NCBI RefSeq assembly: GCF_000711965.1
Contig: NZ_JONS01000031.1
Coordinates: forward strand, 2,798-39,964
Source: Actinomyces israelii DSM 43320
GTDB taxonomy: Bacteria > Actinomycetota > Actinomycetes > Actinomycetales > Actinomycetaceae
DNA length: 37,167 nucleotides
Reading direction: 5' to 3'
Every line of letters begins with the position of its first letter. Within the stretch, counting starts at the first letter, position 1. Below, piece by piece: positions 6,976 to 15,714 of the stretch. The position numbers were made by a program, and so were the translations under genes. Under the pieces are notes generated by a model, which searched no databases, was not told where the DNA came from, and worked only from the letters and a program-made list of their open reading frames with translations.

Positions 6976-7659
6976 ATGGCTACGAGTCTCCTGAGCACCA
7001 CCACGATCCGTCCCACAATCCCCGGCGCCGACCTGAGCCTGGAGGACGCCCGTACCGCAGCCGAGGTGGGGCGTGTCATCAGCCGCCTGGAGACGCTCGC
7101 CTCCGAGCAGGAGCGCCTTCAAGCGAAGCTGGCCACCCTGCGCGACGAGCGCGACAGGCTTATCCTGCGCGGCCTCGCCCACGGCATGAGCTCTTCCGAG
7201 CTGGCGGCCAGGGCGCGCCTGACGGGGGCTCGTGTGCGCGCCATCGCCGACGCCGCAGCCGCCTCCTCGGCCCGCGAGCGCGTGGCCACCGCCGTCGCCC
7301 GGCTCGTCGCCCACACTCCCGCCATGTGCACCACCTACGGCGCGCTGGCCGACGCCGTCGGCATCGGCTCGGCCAAGGGCGTCGCCTCATCGCTGGCTTC
7401 CAACCCCGACGTCTCCGGGCGCGCCGGCGCCCGCGTGCTGCTGCTGCGCTGGGCCGCCCCGACGCTGGGCGGATATGTCATCCCCGCCAGCGAGCCCGCC
7501 TGGCAGACTCAGGGCGAGGACACCGCCACGCGCCTGGAGTGCCTCCAGGACGAGGGCCTGGTGACCGAGGTGGAGACCCCTGACGGGTCGGCGTGGATCG
7601 TCCCCTTCGACAAGGTCTGCGCCGACCACGTCCGCCTGTCCCAGATCGTCGCCGCCTGA
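6976..7659 (+). CDS. Helix-turn-helix protein with an alkyltransferase-like (ATL) C-terminal domain
   Basis: A 227-residue protein. Residues ~30-65 are coiled coil (ISRLETLASEQERLQAKL), 70-95 look like a helix-turn-helix (MSSSELAARARLTGARVRAI), and ~110-210 resemble the DNA-binding domain of O6-alkylguanine methyltransferases: MCTTYGALADAVG (the TYGELA-like start), AKGVASSLASNP (recognition helix), then LECLQDEGL. The catalytic PCHRV cysteine motif is absent: the equivalent stretch reads RVLLLRWAAP. It may therefore recognise DNA or alkylated bases without repairing them, as ATL proteins do, or simply use this fold as a DNA-binding module. AAAAGG sits 9 bases before the ATG. The match is from pattern memory; the function is unknown. 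Confidence 0.6.
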   Translation: MATSLLSTTTIRPTIPGADLSLEDARTAAEVGRVISRLETLASEQERLQAKLATLRDERDRLILRGLAHGMSSSELAARARLTGARVRAIADAAAASSARERVATAVARLVAHTPAMCTTYGALADAVGIGSAKGVASSLASNPDVSGRAGARVLLLRWAAPTLGGYVIPASEPAWQTQGEDTATRLECLQDEGLVTEVETPDGSAWIVPFDKVCADHVRLSQIVAA

Positions 7660-7698
7660 CGACCGGCTCTGCGGGCGTCCCACAGGCCGCCGCCCGTA

Positions 7699-8751
7699 TC
7701 AGCAGGTGTGATCGGCTGCGGGCTCGCGCCGGTGCGCAGGCCGGAGGCCGCCTGCGGCGGCCTTGATGTCGGCGCGCAGGTTCTTGGGCAGTGAGAAGGA
7801 GATCTTCTCCGTGACGGTACGCACCAGCTCGACCTCGCCGAAGCCCATCTCACCGAGGCGCTCGATGACCTCGCGCACGAGGATCTCGGGGACCGAGGCG
7901 CCCGAGGTCAGCCCCACCGTCCTCGCCCCGGCGAACCAGGACTCCTCCAGCTCGCGGGCGTAGTCCACCCGGTGGGCGGCCGGCGCGCCCGCCTCGAGGG
8001 CGACCTCCTTCAGGCGCACCGAGTTGGAGGAGTTGCCCGAGCCGACCACGACCATGACGTCCACGAGCGGCGCGATCGCCTTGACCGCCCCCTGACGGTT
8101 CTGGGTGGCGTAGCAGATGTCCTCACCGGGCGGGTCGGCCAGGTGCGGGAAGCGCTCGCGCAGAAGACGGACCGTCTCCAGGGTCTCGTCCACGCTCAGG
8201 GTCGTCTGACTGATCCACACGACCTTCTCCGGGTCGCGCACAGTGACGGCCCCCACCTCGTGGGGGCCGTTGACGACCTGGATGCGGTCCGGCGCCTCGC
8301 CGCGGGTCCCCTCGACCTCCTCGTGACCGGTGTGGCCTACCAGGATGATGTCGTAGTCGCTCTTGGCGAAGCGGATCGCCTGCTTGTGAACCTTGGTCAC
8401 CAGCGGGCAGGTGGCGTCGATCGTCTGCAGGTGGCGGGAGGCGGCCTGGGCGTGCACGGCCGGGGAGACGCCGTGGGCGGAGAAGATGACGCGCGAGCCC
8501 TCGGGCACCTCGTCGGTCTCGGAGACGAAGATCGCCCCGCGCCGGGTCAGCGCCTCGACGACGTACTTGTTGTGGACGATCTCCCTGCGCACATAGACCG
8601 GGGCCCCGTAGTGCGCCAGTGCCTGCTCGACGGCGTCGACGGCGCGGTCCACCCCGGCGCAGTAGCCGCGCGGGGCCGCCAGGAGGATTCTGCCGGTGCC
8701 GGAGTCGGTGGACCCGCAGCCGGCGGGCTGTGCGGTGGGGCGGTCGGTCAC
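7699..8751 (-). CDS. ispH: 4-hydroxy-3-methylbut-2-enyl diphosphate reductase
   Basis: The last enzyme of the MEP isoprenoid pathway: a [4Fe-4S] enzyme reducing HMBPP to IPP and DMAPP. The protein is 350 residues. [18 protein letters not shown] holds the first cluster cysteine, [12 protein letters not shown] the second and [11 protein letters not shown] the third. [16 protein letters not shown] and [13 protein letters not shown] are the substrate-binding motifs, and the HGVSP and [10 protein letters not shown] histidines are present. GTG 8751 is chosen because CACAGT lies six bases upstream (leaderless). Further upstream in-frame residues would run through the divergent xseA promoter. It supplies precursors for the cis-prenyl synthase encoded at 13172-14005. 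Confidence 0.95.
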   Translation of the reverse strand: MTDRPTAQPAGCGSTDSGTGRILLAAPRGYCAGVDRAVDAVEQALAHYGAPVYVRREIVHNKYVVEALTRRGAIFVSETDEVPEGSRVIFSAHGVSPAVHAQAASRHLQTIDATCPLVTKVHKQAIRFAKSDYDIILVGHTGHEEVEGTRGEAPDRIQVVNGPHEVGAVTVRDPEKVVWISQTTLSVDETLETVRLLRERFPHLADPPGEDICYATQNRQGAVKAIAPLVDVMVVVGSGNSSNSVRLKEVALEAGAPAAHRVDYARELEESWFAGARTVGLTSGASVPEILVREVIERLGEMGFGEVELVRTVTEKISFSLPKNLRADIKAAAGGLRPAHRREPAADHTC

Positions 8752-8754
8752 GCG

Positions 8755-8808
8755 ACCACTGTGCCACAGCCCGACGCCGGCCCCCAGGGCGGAACGTGGC
8801 ACAGTGGT
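8755..8808. promoter_or_regulatory. Mirror-image divergent promoters of ispH and xseA
   Basis: 8755-8767 and 8796-8808 are a perfect 13-bp inverted repeat (GTGGCACAGTGGT reading outward on each strand), separated by 28 bases. Each arm contains CACAGT followed by 6 bases (ispH) or 7 bases (xseA) and then a GTG start. Both transcripts are therefore predicted to be leaderless and to carry the same core promoter, or a shared operator. Confidence 0.65.
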
Positions 8809-8812
8809 GCAC

Positions 8813-10177
8813 GTGACAGTGCCCAGCGCCTCCCAGCCCCCGTCAGCGGCGGGGCCCGCCTCGCCCGCAGGAGCCCCGCTCGCCCGCCTGGCCCGGGACA
8901 CCACCCCGACCAACCCGTGGCCGCTGCGCCTGCTGTCGTCCAAGATCGACGACTACGTGGCGCGCATGACCTACGTGTGGGTCGAGGGCCAGGTCGTCCA
9001 GTTCAACCGCCGCCCCGGCTCGGGCATGCAGTACCTCTCGCTGCGCGACACCGACGCCGACATGTCCATGTCGGTGTCGATCTTCACCCGCGACCTGGCG
9101 GCCCTGGAGACGGCCGCGGGCGCGCAGGTGGGCGAGGGCGCGCGCGTCGTCGTCCACGCCAAGCCGCGCTTCTGGCCCAAGCGCGGCAGCCTGGAGCTGC
9201 GGGCGGACGACATCCGGCCGGTCGGCGTCGGCGACCTGCTGGCCCGCATCGAGCAGCTGCGCCGGGTGCTGGCCGCCGAGGGCCTGTTCGCCCCCGAGCG
9301 CAAGCGCCCCCTGCCCTTCCTGCCGCGCGCGGTCGGTCTGGTCTGCGGCCGGGGCGCCAAGGCCAAGGACGACGTGCTGGTCAATGCCCGGCTGCGCTGG
9401 CCCGGCCTGCCCTTCATCGTCCGCGAGGTCGCGGTCCAGGGCGCGCAGGCCGTGCGCGAGGTGACGGCTGCGATCCGCGACCTGGACGGCGATGAGTCCA
9501 TCGACGTCATTGTGATCGCCCGCGGCGGGGGCGCCGTCGAGGACCTGCTCCCCTTCAGCGACGAGGGCCTCGTGCGGACGGCGTCCGCTGCCCGTACCCC
9601 GATCGTCTCGGCCATCGGGCACGAGACCGACTGCCCGCTGCTGGACCTCGTCGCCGACTACCGGGCCTCCACCCCCACCGACGCCGCCCGGCGCATCGTG
9701 CCCGACCTGGCCGAGGAGACGGTCGGGCTCGACTCGGCGCGCGAGCGGATGCGGGGCGTCCTGACGGCGCGGCTGGAGGCCGAGCAGCGCGGCCTGGACC
9801 AGGTGCGCGCCCGGCCCGTCATGGCCGATCCCACCGTCATCGTCCGGGACAGGGAGACCGAGCTCGCCCAGGCCCGCGAGCGCGTGCGCCGCGCCCTGGG
9901 CACGGCCCTGTCGCTGGCGCAGGCGGACCTGCGCGCCGAGCACGCGCGCCTGACCGCCCTGTCCCCCCAGGGGGTGCTCGACCGCGGCTACGCCATCCTG
10001 CGCAAGCCCGGCGGAGCGATCATCACCAGGGCCGAGGACGTCAAGAAGGGCGACCTCATTGAGGGCGTGCTCGCCTCCGGGCGCATGGTCGCCCAGGTGG
10101 TGGGGGCCACCAAGCCGGCCCCCGGGCCCGACCCGACTTCAGAGTCGCAGCCCCAGACCCGCCCACGCGGGGCGTGA
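8813..10177 (+). CDS. xseA: Exodeoxyribonuclease VII large subunit
   Basis: About 454 residues. The N-terminal OB-fold runs over residues ~40-140 ([20 protein letters not shown], then [18 protein letters not shown]). The catalytic core follows, with [38 protein letters not shown] and [23 protein letters not shown] coiled-coil arm and the C-terminal [14 protein letters not shown] complete the family. With XseB it degrades single-stranded DNA into oligonucleotides. GTG 8813 follows the CACAGT element by 7 bases; GTGs at 8804 and 8807 are alternatives inside the promoter arm. The stop is 20 bases before the xseB ATG. Confidence 0.95.
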   Translation: MTVPSASQPPSAAGPASPAGAPLARLARDTTPTNPWPLRLLSSKIDDYVARMTYVWVEGQVVQFNRRPGSGMQYLSLRDTDADMSMSVSIFTRDLAALETAAGAQVGEGARVVVHAKPRFWPKRGSLELRADDIRPVGVGDLLARIEQLRRVLAAEGLFAPERKRPLPFLPRAVGLVCGRGAKAKDDVLVNARLRWPGLPFIVREVAVQGAQAVREVTAAIRDLDGDESIDVIVIARGGGAVEDLLPFSDEGLVRTASAARTPIVSAIGHETDCPLLDLVADYRASTPTDAARRIVPDLAEETVGLDSARERMRGVLTARLEAEQRGLDQVRARPVMADPTVIVRDRETELAQARERVRRALGTALSLAQADLRAEHARLTALSPQGVLDRGYAILRKPGGAIITRAEDVKKGDLIEGVLASGRMVAQVVGATKPAPGPDPTSESQPQTRPRGA

Positions 10178-10197
10178 GACGTGCAACAATCCACACC

Positions 10198-10464
10198 ATG
10201 AGCCTGTCCTCTCCTACCGGTGCCACCGACCCGCCCAACGGCTCGTCCGACGCCAATGCTGACGTCGCGACGCTGTCCTACGAACGCGCCCGGGAGGAGC
10301 TCGTCTCCGTCGTCCAGCACCTCGAGGCCGGTCAGGTTCCCCTGGAGGAGGCGCTCACGCTGTGGGAGCGCGGCGAGGCCCTCGCCGCCCGCTGCCAGGC
10401 CTGGCTCGACGACGCGCGCGCCCGCCTGGCCGCCGTCGCCGAGCGCGAGAAGGCCTCCTCCTGA
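10198..10464 (+). CDS. xseB: Exodeoxyribonuclease VII small subunit
   Basis: An 88-residue protein. After a low-complexity N-terminus of about 22 residues comes the XseB helical hairpin: LSYERAREELVSVVQHLEAG, VPLEEALTLWERGEALAARC, and a final coiled segment. Small subunits decorate the XseA arm. ATG 10198 is preferred: AACAAT (10185-10190) lies 7 bases upstream and could give a separate leaderless transcript. A GTG at 10174 overlapping the xseA stop is the alternative and would allow translational coupling. Confidence 0.92.
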   Translation: MSLSSPTGATDPPNGSSDANADVATLSYERAREELVSVVQHLEAGQVPLEEALTLWERGEALAARCQAWLDDARARLAAVAEREKASS

Positions 10465-10493
10465 CACTGTCACCTCCACCGCAAGGAGCCACC

Positions 10494-11453
10494 ATGACCG
10501 CCCCCGGCCGCCCAGGAACCGCTCTCGTCATCGGCGAGGCCCTCGTCGATGTCGTCATCCGCCCCAACGAATCGCCCACTGACATCCCCGGCGGATCGCC
10601 GGCCAACGTGGCTCTCGGCCTGGCCAGGCTGGGTCGCGACGCCGAGCTCGACTGCTGGATCGGCACCGACGCCCGCGGCAAGGCCATCCGCTCCCACCTC
10701 GAGGCCGATGGCGTGCGGCTGACCCCGGGCTCCGACGGCGCCGCGCACACCTCGACCGCCAAGGCCACCATCGGCCCGGACGGCGCCGCCTCCTACGTCT
10801 TCGACCTGAGCTGGGAGCCGCCCTACCCCACCCGCGCCGAGGGCGCCGAGCCCCCGGTGCTCGTCCACACCGGCTCGATCGCGGCCATTCTCGCTCCCGG
10901 GGCGGCCACGGTGGAGAAGGTACTGGCCGACTTCCGCGCCACCTCGACCGTGTGCTACGACCCCAACGCGCGCCCCCAGCTCATGGGGGAGCCGGCCGGG
11001 GCGCGCGCCATTGTCGAGCGGCTCGTCGCCCTGTCTGACCTGGTCAAGTGCTCGGACGAGGACATTGCCTGGCTCTACGGCGTGGACACCTCCGAGGAGT
11101 CCGCGCTCCAGGAGGTCCTGGCCGACTGGCTCAGGCACGGTCCGGCCGTCGTTGTGGTGACCCGGGGCAAGCACGGCGCCCTGGCGCTGACCGCCTCCGG
11201 GCTGCGCCTGGAGGTCCCGGCGGACCCGAGCGTCGTCGTGGCCGACACGGTCGGCGCCGGCGACTCCTTCATGGGCGGCCTCGAGGACGGCCTGTGGTCC
11301 GAGGGCCTCGTGGGAGCGGACCGGCGCGAGGCGCTGCACGCCATTGACGCCGCCACGCTGGAGCGCGTCGTGCGCCACGCGGCGGCGATCGCCGACATCA
11401 CGGTCTCGCGCGAGGGCGCGAACCCGCCCACCCGCGCCGATCTCAAGGACTGA
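10494..11453 (+). CDS. PfkB-family carbohydrate kinase (fructokinase/ribokinase type)
   Basis: A 319-residue kinase with AAGGAG at 10483-10488 before the ATG. The N-terminal VIGEALVDVVI and the glycine pair in GGSPANVALGLARLG bind sugar. NARPQLM, LVKCSDEDIAWLYG and VVVVTRGKHGALAL are typical core strands. The C-terminal DTVGAGDSFMGGLEDGLW carries the anion hole and catalytic Asp of the DTxGAGD signature. The family phosphorylates fructose, ribose or similar sugars with ATP; the sequence alone does not fix the substrate, although fructokinase is the usual call for this type. The gene ends at a strong terminator shared with the convergent phoH-like gene. Confidence 0.9.
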   Translation: MTAPGRPGTALVIGEALVDVVIRPNESPTDIPGGSPANVALGLARLGRDAELDCWIGTDARGKAIRSHLEADGVRLTPGSDGAAHTSTAKATIGPDGAASYVFDLSWEPPYPTRAEGAEPPVLVHTGSIAAILAPGAATVEKVLADFRATSTVCYDPNARPQLMGEPAGARAIVERLVALSDLVKCSDEDIAWLYGVDTSEESALQEVLADWLRHGPAVVVVTRGKHGALALTASGLRLEVPADPSVVVADTVGAGDSFMGGLEDGLWSEGLVGADRREALHAIDAATLERVVRHAAAIADITVSREGANPPTRADLKD

Positions 11454-11475
11454 GGCGCCTCGGTCGCCCCGAGAA

Positions 11476-11515
11476 GGGCCCGCGGCTCCGCCCTCGCCGG
11501 CGGGGCCGCGGGCCC
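11476..11515. terminator. Bidirectional hairpin terminator between convergent genes
   Basis: 11476-11486 (GGGCCCGCGGC) pairs perfectly with 11505-11515. Inside, 11488-11492 pairs with 11499-11503, giving an almost continuous 17-bp stem with one T-G pair and a 6-base loop. It lies 23 bases after the PfkB stop and 9 bases before the PhoH stop on the other strand. There is no T-run, as is common in high-GC actinobacteria. Confidence 0.7.
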
Positions 11516-11523
11516 GGTGCCCC

Positions 11524-12837
11524 TCAGTACCGGGGCACGTCGTCGAGCATGCGGGTGACCAGCTCGGCGATCGGGCTGCGCTCGGTGCGCACCAGGTCGA
11601 TGTGCGCGAACAGGTCCTTCCCCTTGAGGGACTCGACCACGCTCGCCACCCCGTCCCAGCGGCCCACACGCAGGTTGTCGCGCTGAGCGACGTCATGGGT
11701 GAGCACTACCTTGGAGCCCTGGCCGATGCGCGAGAGCACGGTCAGCAGGACGTTGCGCTCCAGGGACTGCGCCTCGTCGACGATGACGAAGGCGTCGTGC
11801 AGGGAGCGCCCGCGCACGTGGGTCAGCGGGAGGACCTCGAGCTGGCCCAGGCTCGTGACGCGCTGGACGCGCTCGGCGGGCACGACCGACGACAGGGTGT
11901 CGAAGACCGCCTCCGCCCAGGGCGTCATCTTCTCCTCGGTGTCGCCCGGCAGGAAGCCGAGGTTCTGCCCGCCCACCGCGTACAGGGGCCGGAAGACCAT
12001 GACCTTGCGGTGCTCGCGGCGGTTGACGACGGCGTCGAGCCCGGCGGCCAGAGCCAGCGCGGACTTGCCGGTGCCCGCGCGCCCGCCGAGCGAGACGATC
12101 CCGATCTCGGGGTTGATCAGGTGGTCGATGGCGATGCGCTGCTCGGCGCTGCGCCCCCGCACCCCGAAGACCTCGCGGTCCGGGCGCACCAGCCGCAGCG
12201 CCCCGCCGACGACGGTGGCCAGGGCCGAGCCCCGCGACGAGGTGGCGATCACGCCGGTGTGCACGGGCTGGTCCGCCAGGTCCTCGGCGGTCTCGCGGTC
12301 GATCAGCCCGGCGACGGGCACGGGCTCCTCATCCCACAGCCGGGACATCTCCTCCTCGCTCAGCGCCGCCTCCCCCATGCCGGTGTAAACCTCCTGGGAG
12401 GCGAGCTCGGCGCGGTACTGGTCGGCCGCCAGGCCGAGCGAGGAGGCCTTGATCCGCATGGGCAGGTCCTTGGAGACCACGACGACGTCCTGGCCGGCTT
12501 TGGCCAGCGAGGCGGCCACGGACAAGATGCGGGTGTCGTTGTCCCCCAGGCGCATACCGGTCGGCAGGACCCGGTCATCGACTCCGTTGAGCTCCACGCG
12601 CAGCGTGCCGCCCTGGTCGCCGACGGGCACCGGCAGGTCCAGCCGCCCGTGCTGGGCGCGCAGGCCGTCCAGCAGGCGCAGCGCCGTGCGGGCGAAGTAG
12701 CCCAGCTCGGCGTCGTGGCGCTTGCCCTCCAGCTCGGTGACCACCGTGACCGGCAGGACGACGGCGTGCTCGTCGAAGCGCAGTGGCGCGTGGGGGTCCG
12801 ACAGGAGGACCGATGTGTCCAGGACGTAGGTGCGCAC
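11524..12837 (-). CDS. PIN-PhoH fusion ATPase/ribonuclease (PhoH2 type)
   Basis: A 437-residue, two-domain protein. The N-terminal PIN domain (residues ~1-150) has the acidic residues in [33 protein letters not shown] and VVVVSKD. The C-terminal PhoH domain has Walker [16 protein letters not shown] at about residue 255, Walker B FVIVDEAQ, and [11 protein letters not shown]. Mycobacterial PhoH2 proteins of this layout unwind and cleave RNA in an ATP-dependent manner. GTG 12837 is preceded by GGAAGGGAAGG, a good ribosome-binding site, and opens directly into the PIN strand. Longer in-frame extensions are arginine/alanine-rich and unlikely to be real. Confidence 0.92.
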   Translation of the reverse strand: MRTYVLDTSVLLSDPHAPLRFDEHAVVLPVTVVTELEGKRHDAELGYFARTALRLLDGLRAQHGRLDLPVPVGDQGGTLRVELNGVDDRVLPTGMRLGDNDTRILSVAASLAKAGQDVVVVSKDLPMRIKASSLGLAADQYRAELASQEVYTGMGEAALSEEEMSRLWDEEPVPVAGLIDRETAEDLADQPVHTGVIATSSRGSALATVVGGALRLVRPDREVFGVRGRSAEQRIAIDHLINPEIGIVSLGGRAGTGKSALALAAGLDAVVNRREHRKVMVFRPLYAVGGQNLGFLPGDTEEKMTPWAEAVFDTLSSVVPAERVQRVTSLGQLEVLPLTHVRGRSLHDAFVIVDEAQSLERNVLLTVLSRIGQGSKVVLTHDVAQRDNLRVGRWDGVASVVESLKGKDLFAHIDLVRTERSPIAELVTRMLDDVPRY

Positions 12838-13171
12838 GAGTGCCTTCCCTTCCGCTGCCGCTCTGCTGCGGGCGCTTCCGCTGAGGGCGGCCCCGGCGGA
12901 CCGCCCCGAGGCCTCCACGGTACGGGGATGCGGCCGCCGTGCACAGGGCCGCAGGGGCGGCGGGGGCCGGGCGCCCGGGGCGCCGGGCCGACGGGGGCCG
13001 CGGCCAAGGTCCGCGCCATCGTCCGCGCCATCGGAGGTGGCGGCGCGCCGCGCGCGCGGGCGCCGGGAGCCGGCGTGCATCGCCAGCACCTGGCCGGAGG
13101 GGCGCGCCGCGCGCGGGCGCCGGGCTCGCGACGCCGGAGGCGGCGGGCGACGGCCGAGGATCCTGGCGCTC
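12838..13171. other. Extremely GC-rich intergenic region with direct repeats
   Basis: Apart from the PhoH ribosome-binding site at its left edge, no gene is supported. A roughly 24-base block beginning GGCGCGCCGCGCGCG and ending GGCGCCGGG occurs near 13042 and again near 13100, the two copies differing by a CG dinucleotide. Palindromic GGCGCC words near 12970-12985 could form a terminator for the upstream uppS transcript. Confidence 0.4.
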
Positions 13172-14005
13172 CTACCGGCCCATGCGGCGCTCCCGGCCGG
13201 CGTAGTCGCGCAGGGCGCGCAGGAAGTCGATGCGCCGGAAGGCCGGCCAGTTGACCTCGCAGAAGTAGAACTCGGAGTGGACCGACTGCCACAGCAGGAA
13301 GCCCGAGAGCCGCTGCTCGCCGGAGGTGCGGATCACCAGGTCCGGGTCCGGCTGCCCCTTGGTGTACAGGTGGTCGGTGATGTCCTCCTCGGACAGGGCC
13401 GCCGCCACGTCCTCGAGGCTGTCGCCGGCAGCCGCCCGCTCGCGCAGGAGGTCCCGCACGGCGTCAGCGATCTCCTGCCGGCCCCCGTACCCCACCGCGA
13501 TATTGACGTGCATGCGCTCGTCGGCCGCCCCCGGCCGGCCGGCCGGTCGCGCGTCGTCGCCGTCCCGCACCCCGCCGTCGTCGGCCCCCTGGGGCGCGGC
13601 CGTGGAGGCGACGGCGCTGCGCAGGCGCTCGGCGACGGATGCGGGCAGCAGATCGACGGCGCCGACCAGGCGCAGGCGCCAGCGGCCGGCGGAGGCGAGC
13701 TCGTCGATCGCGTCGGCGATAATGTCGAGCAGGGGGGAGAGCTCGGACGGGTCCCGGGAGAGGTTGTCGGTGCTCAGCAGCCACAGGGTGACCATGTGCA
13801 CACCCGCTATCTGCGCCCAGCCGAGGAACTCCTCGATCTTGTCCGCGCCGCGCTTGTGCCCCTGGGCGGTGCCGAAGCCCCTGGTGCGGGCCCAGCGCCG
13901 GTTGCCATCGAGGATGACGCCGACGTGACCGGGCACCCGTTCGGGTTCGATCTGCGCGGCCAGGCGGCGCTCGTAGAACTCGTAGACGAGGTTTTTCCCT
14001 GCCAT
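13172..14005 (-). CDS. uppS: Short-chain cis-prenyl transferase (Z-FPP synthase-like, UppS family)
   Basis: A 277-residue enzyme. [13 protein letters not shown] (catalytic Asp33), [27 protein letters not shown] and [20 protein letters not shown] are the full set of cis-prenyl transferase motifs. The N-terminus ([16 protein letters not shown]) and the C-terminus ([19 protein letters not shown]) resemble mycobacterial Rv1086, which makes omega,E,Z-farnesyl diphosphate, and the adjacent hemolysin III gene matches that neighbourhood. A roughly 25-residue hydrophilic insertion rich in Gly, Asp and Arg (residues ~142-165) lies before the [10 protein letters not shown] strand. GGGGAGGAATG provides the ribosome-binding site. 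It would act on IPP plus GPP at the membrane for polyprenyl-phosphate carrier synthesis. Confidence 0.9.
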   Translation of the reverse strand: MAGKNLVYEFYERRLAAQIEPERVPGHVGVILDGNRRWARTRGFGTAQGHKRGADKIEEFLGWAQIAGVHMVTLWLLSTDNLSRDPSELSPLLDIIADAIDELASAGRWRLRLVGAVDLLPASVAERLRSAVASTAAPQGADDGGVRDGDDARPAGRPGAADERMHVNIAVGYGGRQEIADAVRDLLRERAAAGDSLEDVAAALSEEDITDHLYTKGQPDPDLVIRTSGEQRLSGFLLWQSVHSEFYFCEVNWPAFRRIDFLRALRDYAGRERRMGR

Positions 14006-14105
14006 GCCTCATTCCTCCCCGGGCACGGTCGTCCCCCATGCGCTGACGCCCGCGAGCCCTGGGGCAACGGTAGCGCGAGTGAGGTGCTTCCCACCCTTCC
14101 ACCCG

Positions 14106-14140
14106 AACCTACGGCAGCGTAACCTACGGTACCGTAAGTT
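14106..14140. promoter_or_regulatory. Tandem operator-like sites upstream of the hemolysin III gene
   Basis: Two adjacent 15-base sites, 14108-14122 and 14123-14137, differ at two positions (CCTACGGCAGCGTAA and CCTACGGTACCGTAA). The second is centred in a near-perfect palindrome (14121-14140, 9 of 10 positions matching; core TACGGTACCGTA). This is the style of TetR-family operators. They lie between the divergent uppS and hemolysin III genes, 43-75 bases before the latter's ATG, so a regulator could control either or both. Confidence 0.65.
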
Positions 14141-14182
14141 GTTGTCGCGGGTCACGTGAGCCGATCTTAAGGAGGTCCGCTG

Positions 14183-14935
14183 ATGAGCATCCAGGCTCCT
14201 GTGCACGAGACTGTCGGTGCACCTGATGACACCAGCGCCGTCGAGGAGGCCGCCGTGCAGAGCACCACGGGCAGGAAGCCCTCTCTGACCTACGACGGGT
14301 ACCCCAAGCCGCACCTGCGCGGCTGGATCCATGCGTGCGTCGCGCCCCTGGCCGTGGCCGCGTGCGTCGTGCTGACCGTCCTGGCCCCCGGCACCGCCCT
14401 GACCTGGGCGTGCGCCGCCTACCTGACCTCGTCCCTGCTGCTCTTCGCCAACTCCGGCGCGTATCACATCTCCAGCGGCCGCCTGTCGCGCCGCATCTCC
14501 GTCACCCTCCAGTCCTTCGACCACTCCAACATCTTCCTGCTGATCGCCGGCACCTACACGCCCCTGTCGGTGGCCCTGCTGAGCGGCGGGACCGCCGCGC
14601 TCGTGCTGGGCATCGTGTGGGGCGGGGCGGTGCTGGGCATCGTCAAGTGCCTGGTGTGGCGGAGCGCCCCGCGCTGGCTGTCCACCGTGCTGTACGTGGC
14701 CCTCGGCTGGGTGGCGTTCTGGTTCCTGCCCCAGTTCTGGGTCACCGGCGGACCCGCGATCGTGTGCCTGCTCCTGGCGGGGGGCGTCCTGTACACTGTC
14801 GGCGGCGTCATCTACGTCCGCCAGCGCCCCGACCCCTCGCCCATGTGGTTCGGCTTCCACGAGATCTTCCACCTGTGCACGGTGGCGGGGTGGGCCTGTC
14901 ACTGCGTGGCCTGCTACCTCGCCGTCCTGGGCTGA
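14183..14935 (+). CDS. Hemolysin III / PAQR-family membrane protein
   Basis: A 250-residue protein with seven predicted membrane helices, starting at ATG 14183 behind a perfect AAGGAGG (14169-14175). The family's metal-site motifs are present: the Ser/His pair in FANSGAYHISSG, the Asp in FDHSNIFLLIAGTYTP, and two late histidines in FHEIFHLCTVAGWACHCVA. PAQR proteins are Zn2+-dependent membrane hydrolases or receptors linked to lipid and membrane homeostasis in eukaryotes; the bacterial role is unclear despite the hemolysin name. The tandem operator sites upstream indicate dedicated control. It is the counterpart of mycobacterial Rv1085c. Confidence 0.9.
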   Translation: MSIQAPVHETVGAPDDTSAVEEAAVQSTTGRKPSLTYDGYPKPHLRGWIHACVAPLAVAACVVLTVLAPGTALTWACAAYLTSSLLLFANSGAYHISSGRLSRRISVTLQSFDHSNIFLLIAGTYTPLSVALLSGGTAALVLGIVWGGAVLGIVKCLVWRSAPRWLSTVLYVALGWVAFWFLPQFWVTGGPAIVCLLLAGGVLYTVGGVIYVRQRPDPSPMWFGFHEIFHLCTVAGWACHCVACYLAVLG

Positions 14936-15002
14936 GGACCGCCGGGCGCTGCGGCCGGGACGGGAAGCCGGCGGGCACGCCGGGGACCGGGGCAACGAGG
15001 GC

Positions 15003-15008
15003 TAAGAT
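15003..15008 (+). promoter_or_regulatory. -10 element of greA
   Basis: TAAGAT lies 36 bases before the greA ATG and predicts a ~30-base leader that contains AGGAGG (15035-15040). No convincing -35 box is visible. Confidence 0.55.
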
Positions 15009-15044
15009 CACGGATTGTACTCGTCGTTCAGTCTAGGAGGATCC

Positions 15045-15539
15045 ATGGCCGAGGAGACTACCGAGCAGCAGGGCACCTGGCTCACACAGGAGGCCTTCGA
15101 CCGCCTTACCGAGGAGCTGCGTCGCCGCAAGGAGACCGACCGCAAGGAGATCGCCGCGCGCGTCGAGGCCGCCCGCCAGGAAGGCGACCTGCGCGAGAAC
15201 GCGGGCTACCACGCCGCACGCGAGGAGGCCGGGCTCAACGAGGCCCGAATCATCCAGCTCACCGAGATGCTTGAGAGCGCCCAGATCGGTGAGGCCGCCT
15301 CGGACGGCTCGGTGTCGGCCGGAACGGTCGTGACCGCCAAGGTCGCCGGCAAGGAGCAGCGCTTCGCGCTCGGCGGACAGGAGATCACCGCGGACGTTCC
15401 CGACGGCGTCAAGGTCTTCTCCCCCGACGCACCGCTCGGCAAGGCGCTCATGGGGCACCGGGCCGGCGAGACCGTCACCTACGCCGCTCCCACCGGCAAG
15501 GAGATCGAGGCGGAGATCGTCGACGTCACGACGCTCTGA
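15045..15539 (+). CDS. greA: Transcription elongation factor GreA
   Basis: A 164-residue protein. The N-terminal coiled-coil finger carries [18 protein letters not shown] and the acidic tip segment [20 protein letters not shown], whose acidic residues reach the RNA polymerase active site to stimulate transcript cleavage. The C-terminal FKBP-like domain ends [19 protein letters not shown] and [21 protein letters not shown] at 15035-15040 fixes ATG 15045. A long GC hairpin with a T-rich tail terminates the transcript. Confidence 0.96.
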   Translation: MAEETTEQQGTWLTQEAFDRLTEELRRRKETDRKEIAARVEAARQEGDLRENAGYHAAREEAGLNEARIIQLTEMLESAQIGEAASDGSVSAGTVVTAKVAGKEQRFALGGQEITADVPDGVKVFSPDAPLGKALMGHRAGETVTYAAPTGKEIEAEIVDVTTL

Positions 15540-15588
15540 GACGGCCCTGAGACGGCTCGCGGCCCTCGCGCCCGCTCAGACCGACTAC

Positions 15589-15643
15589 CGCGTGCGGGCA
15601 GTCGCGGCGCATTGCTGCGACGGCCCGCACGCGCATTTATTCC
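15589..15643 (+). terminator. Rho-independent-type terminator of greA
   Basis: 15589-15599 (CGCGTGCGGGC) pairs perfectly with 15623-15633. An inner stem pairs 15601-15605 with 15617-15621. The hairpin is followed by CATTTATTCC, one of the few T-rich tails in this GC-rich window. Confidence 0.75.
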
Positions 15644-15701
15644 TCCCGGCCGGGTGTACGCCGACGGCGCACCGCCTGGCGCTGCGGGGAGGCGGAGGAC
15701 G

Positions 15702-15707
15702 TAGCGT
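15702..15707 (+). promoter_or_regulatory. -10 element of msrA (leaderless start)
   Basis: TAGCGT, seven bases before ATG 15715. It matches the TANNNT rule and the spacing seen at other leaderless genes here. Confidence 0.5.
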
Positions 15708-15714
15708 GTGCGCC

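Noticed and set aside
5275..7314. Long minus-strand open frame (679 codons) opposite rmuC
   Set aside because: It is antisense to rmuC and has no recognisable domain; long shadow frames are expected at this GC content.
8123..8812. Arg-rich 229-codon frame overlapping ispH
   Set aside because: Out-of-frame shadow of ispH; ispH carries all the cluster cysteines.
11344..13254. Long plus-strand open frame (636 codons) opposite the PhoH gene
   Set aside because: Low-complexity Gly/Arg/Asp-rich translation antisense to a well-supported PIN-PhoH gene.
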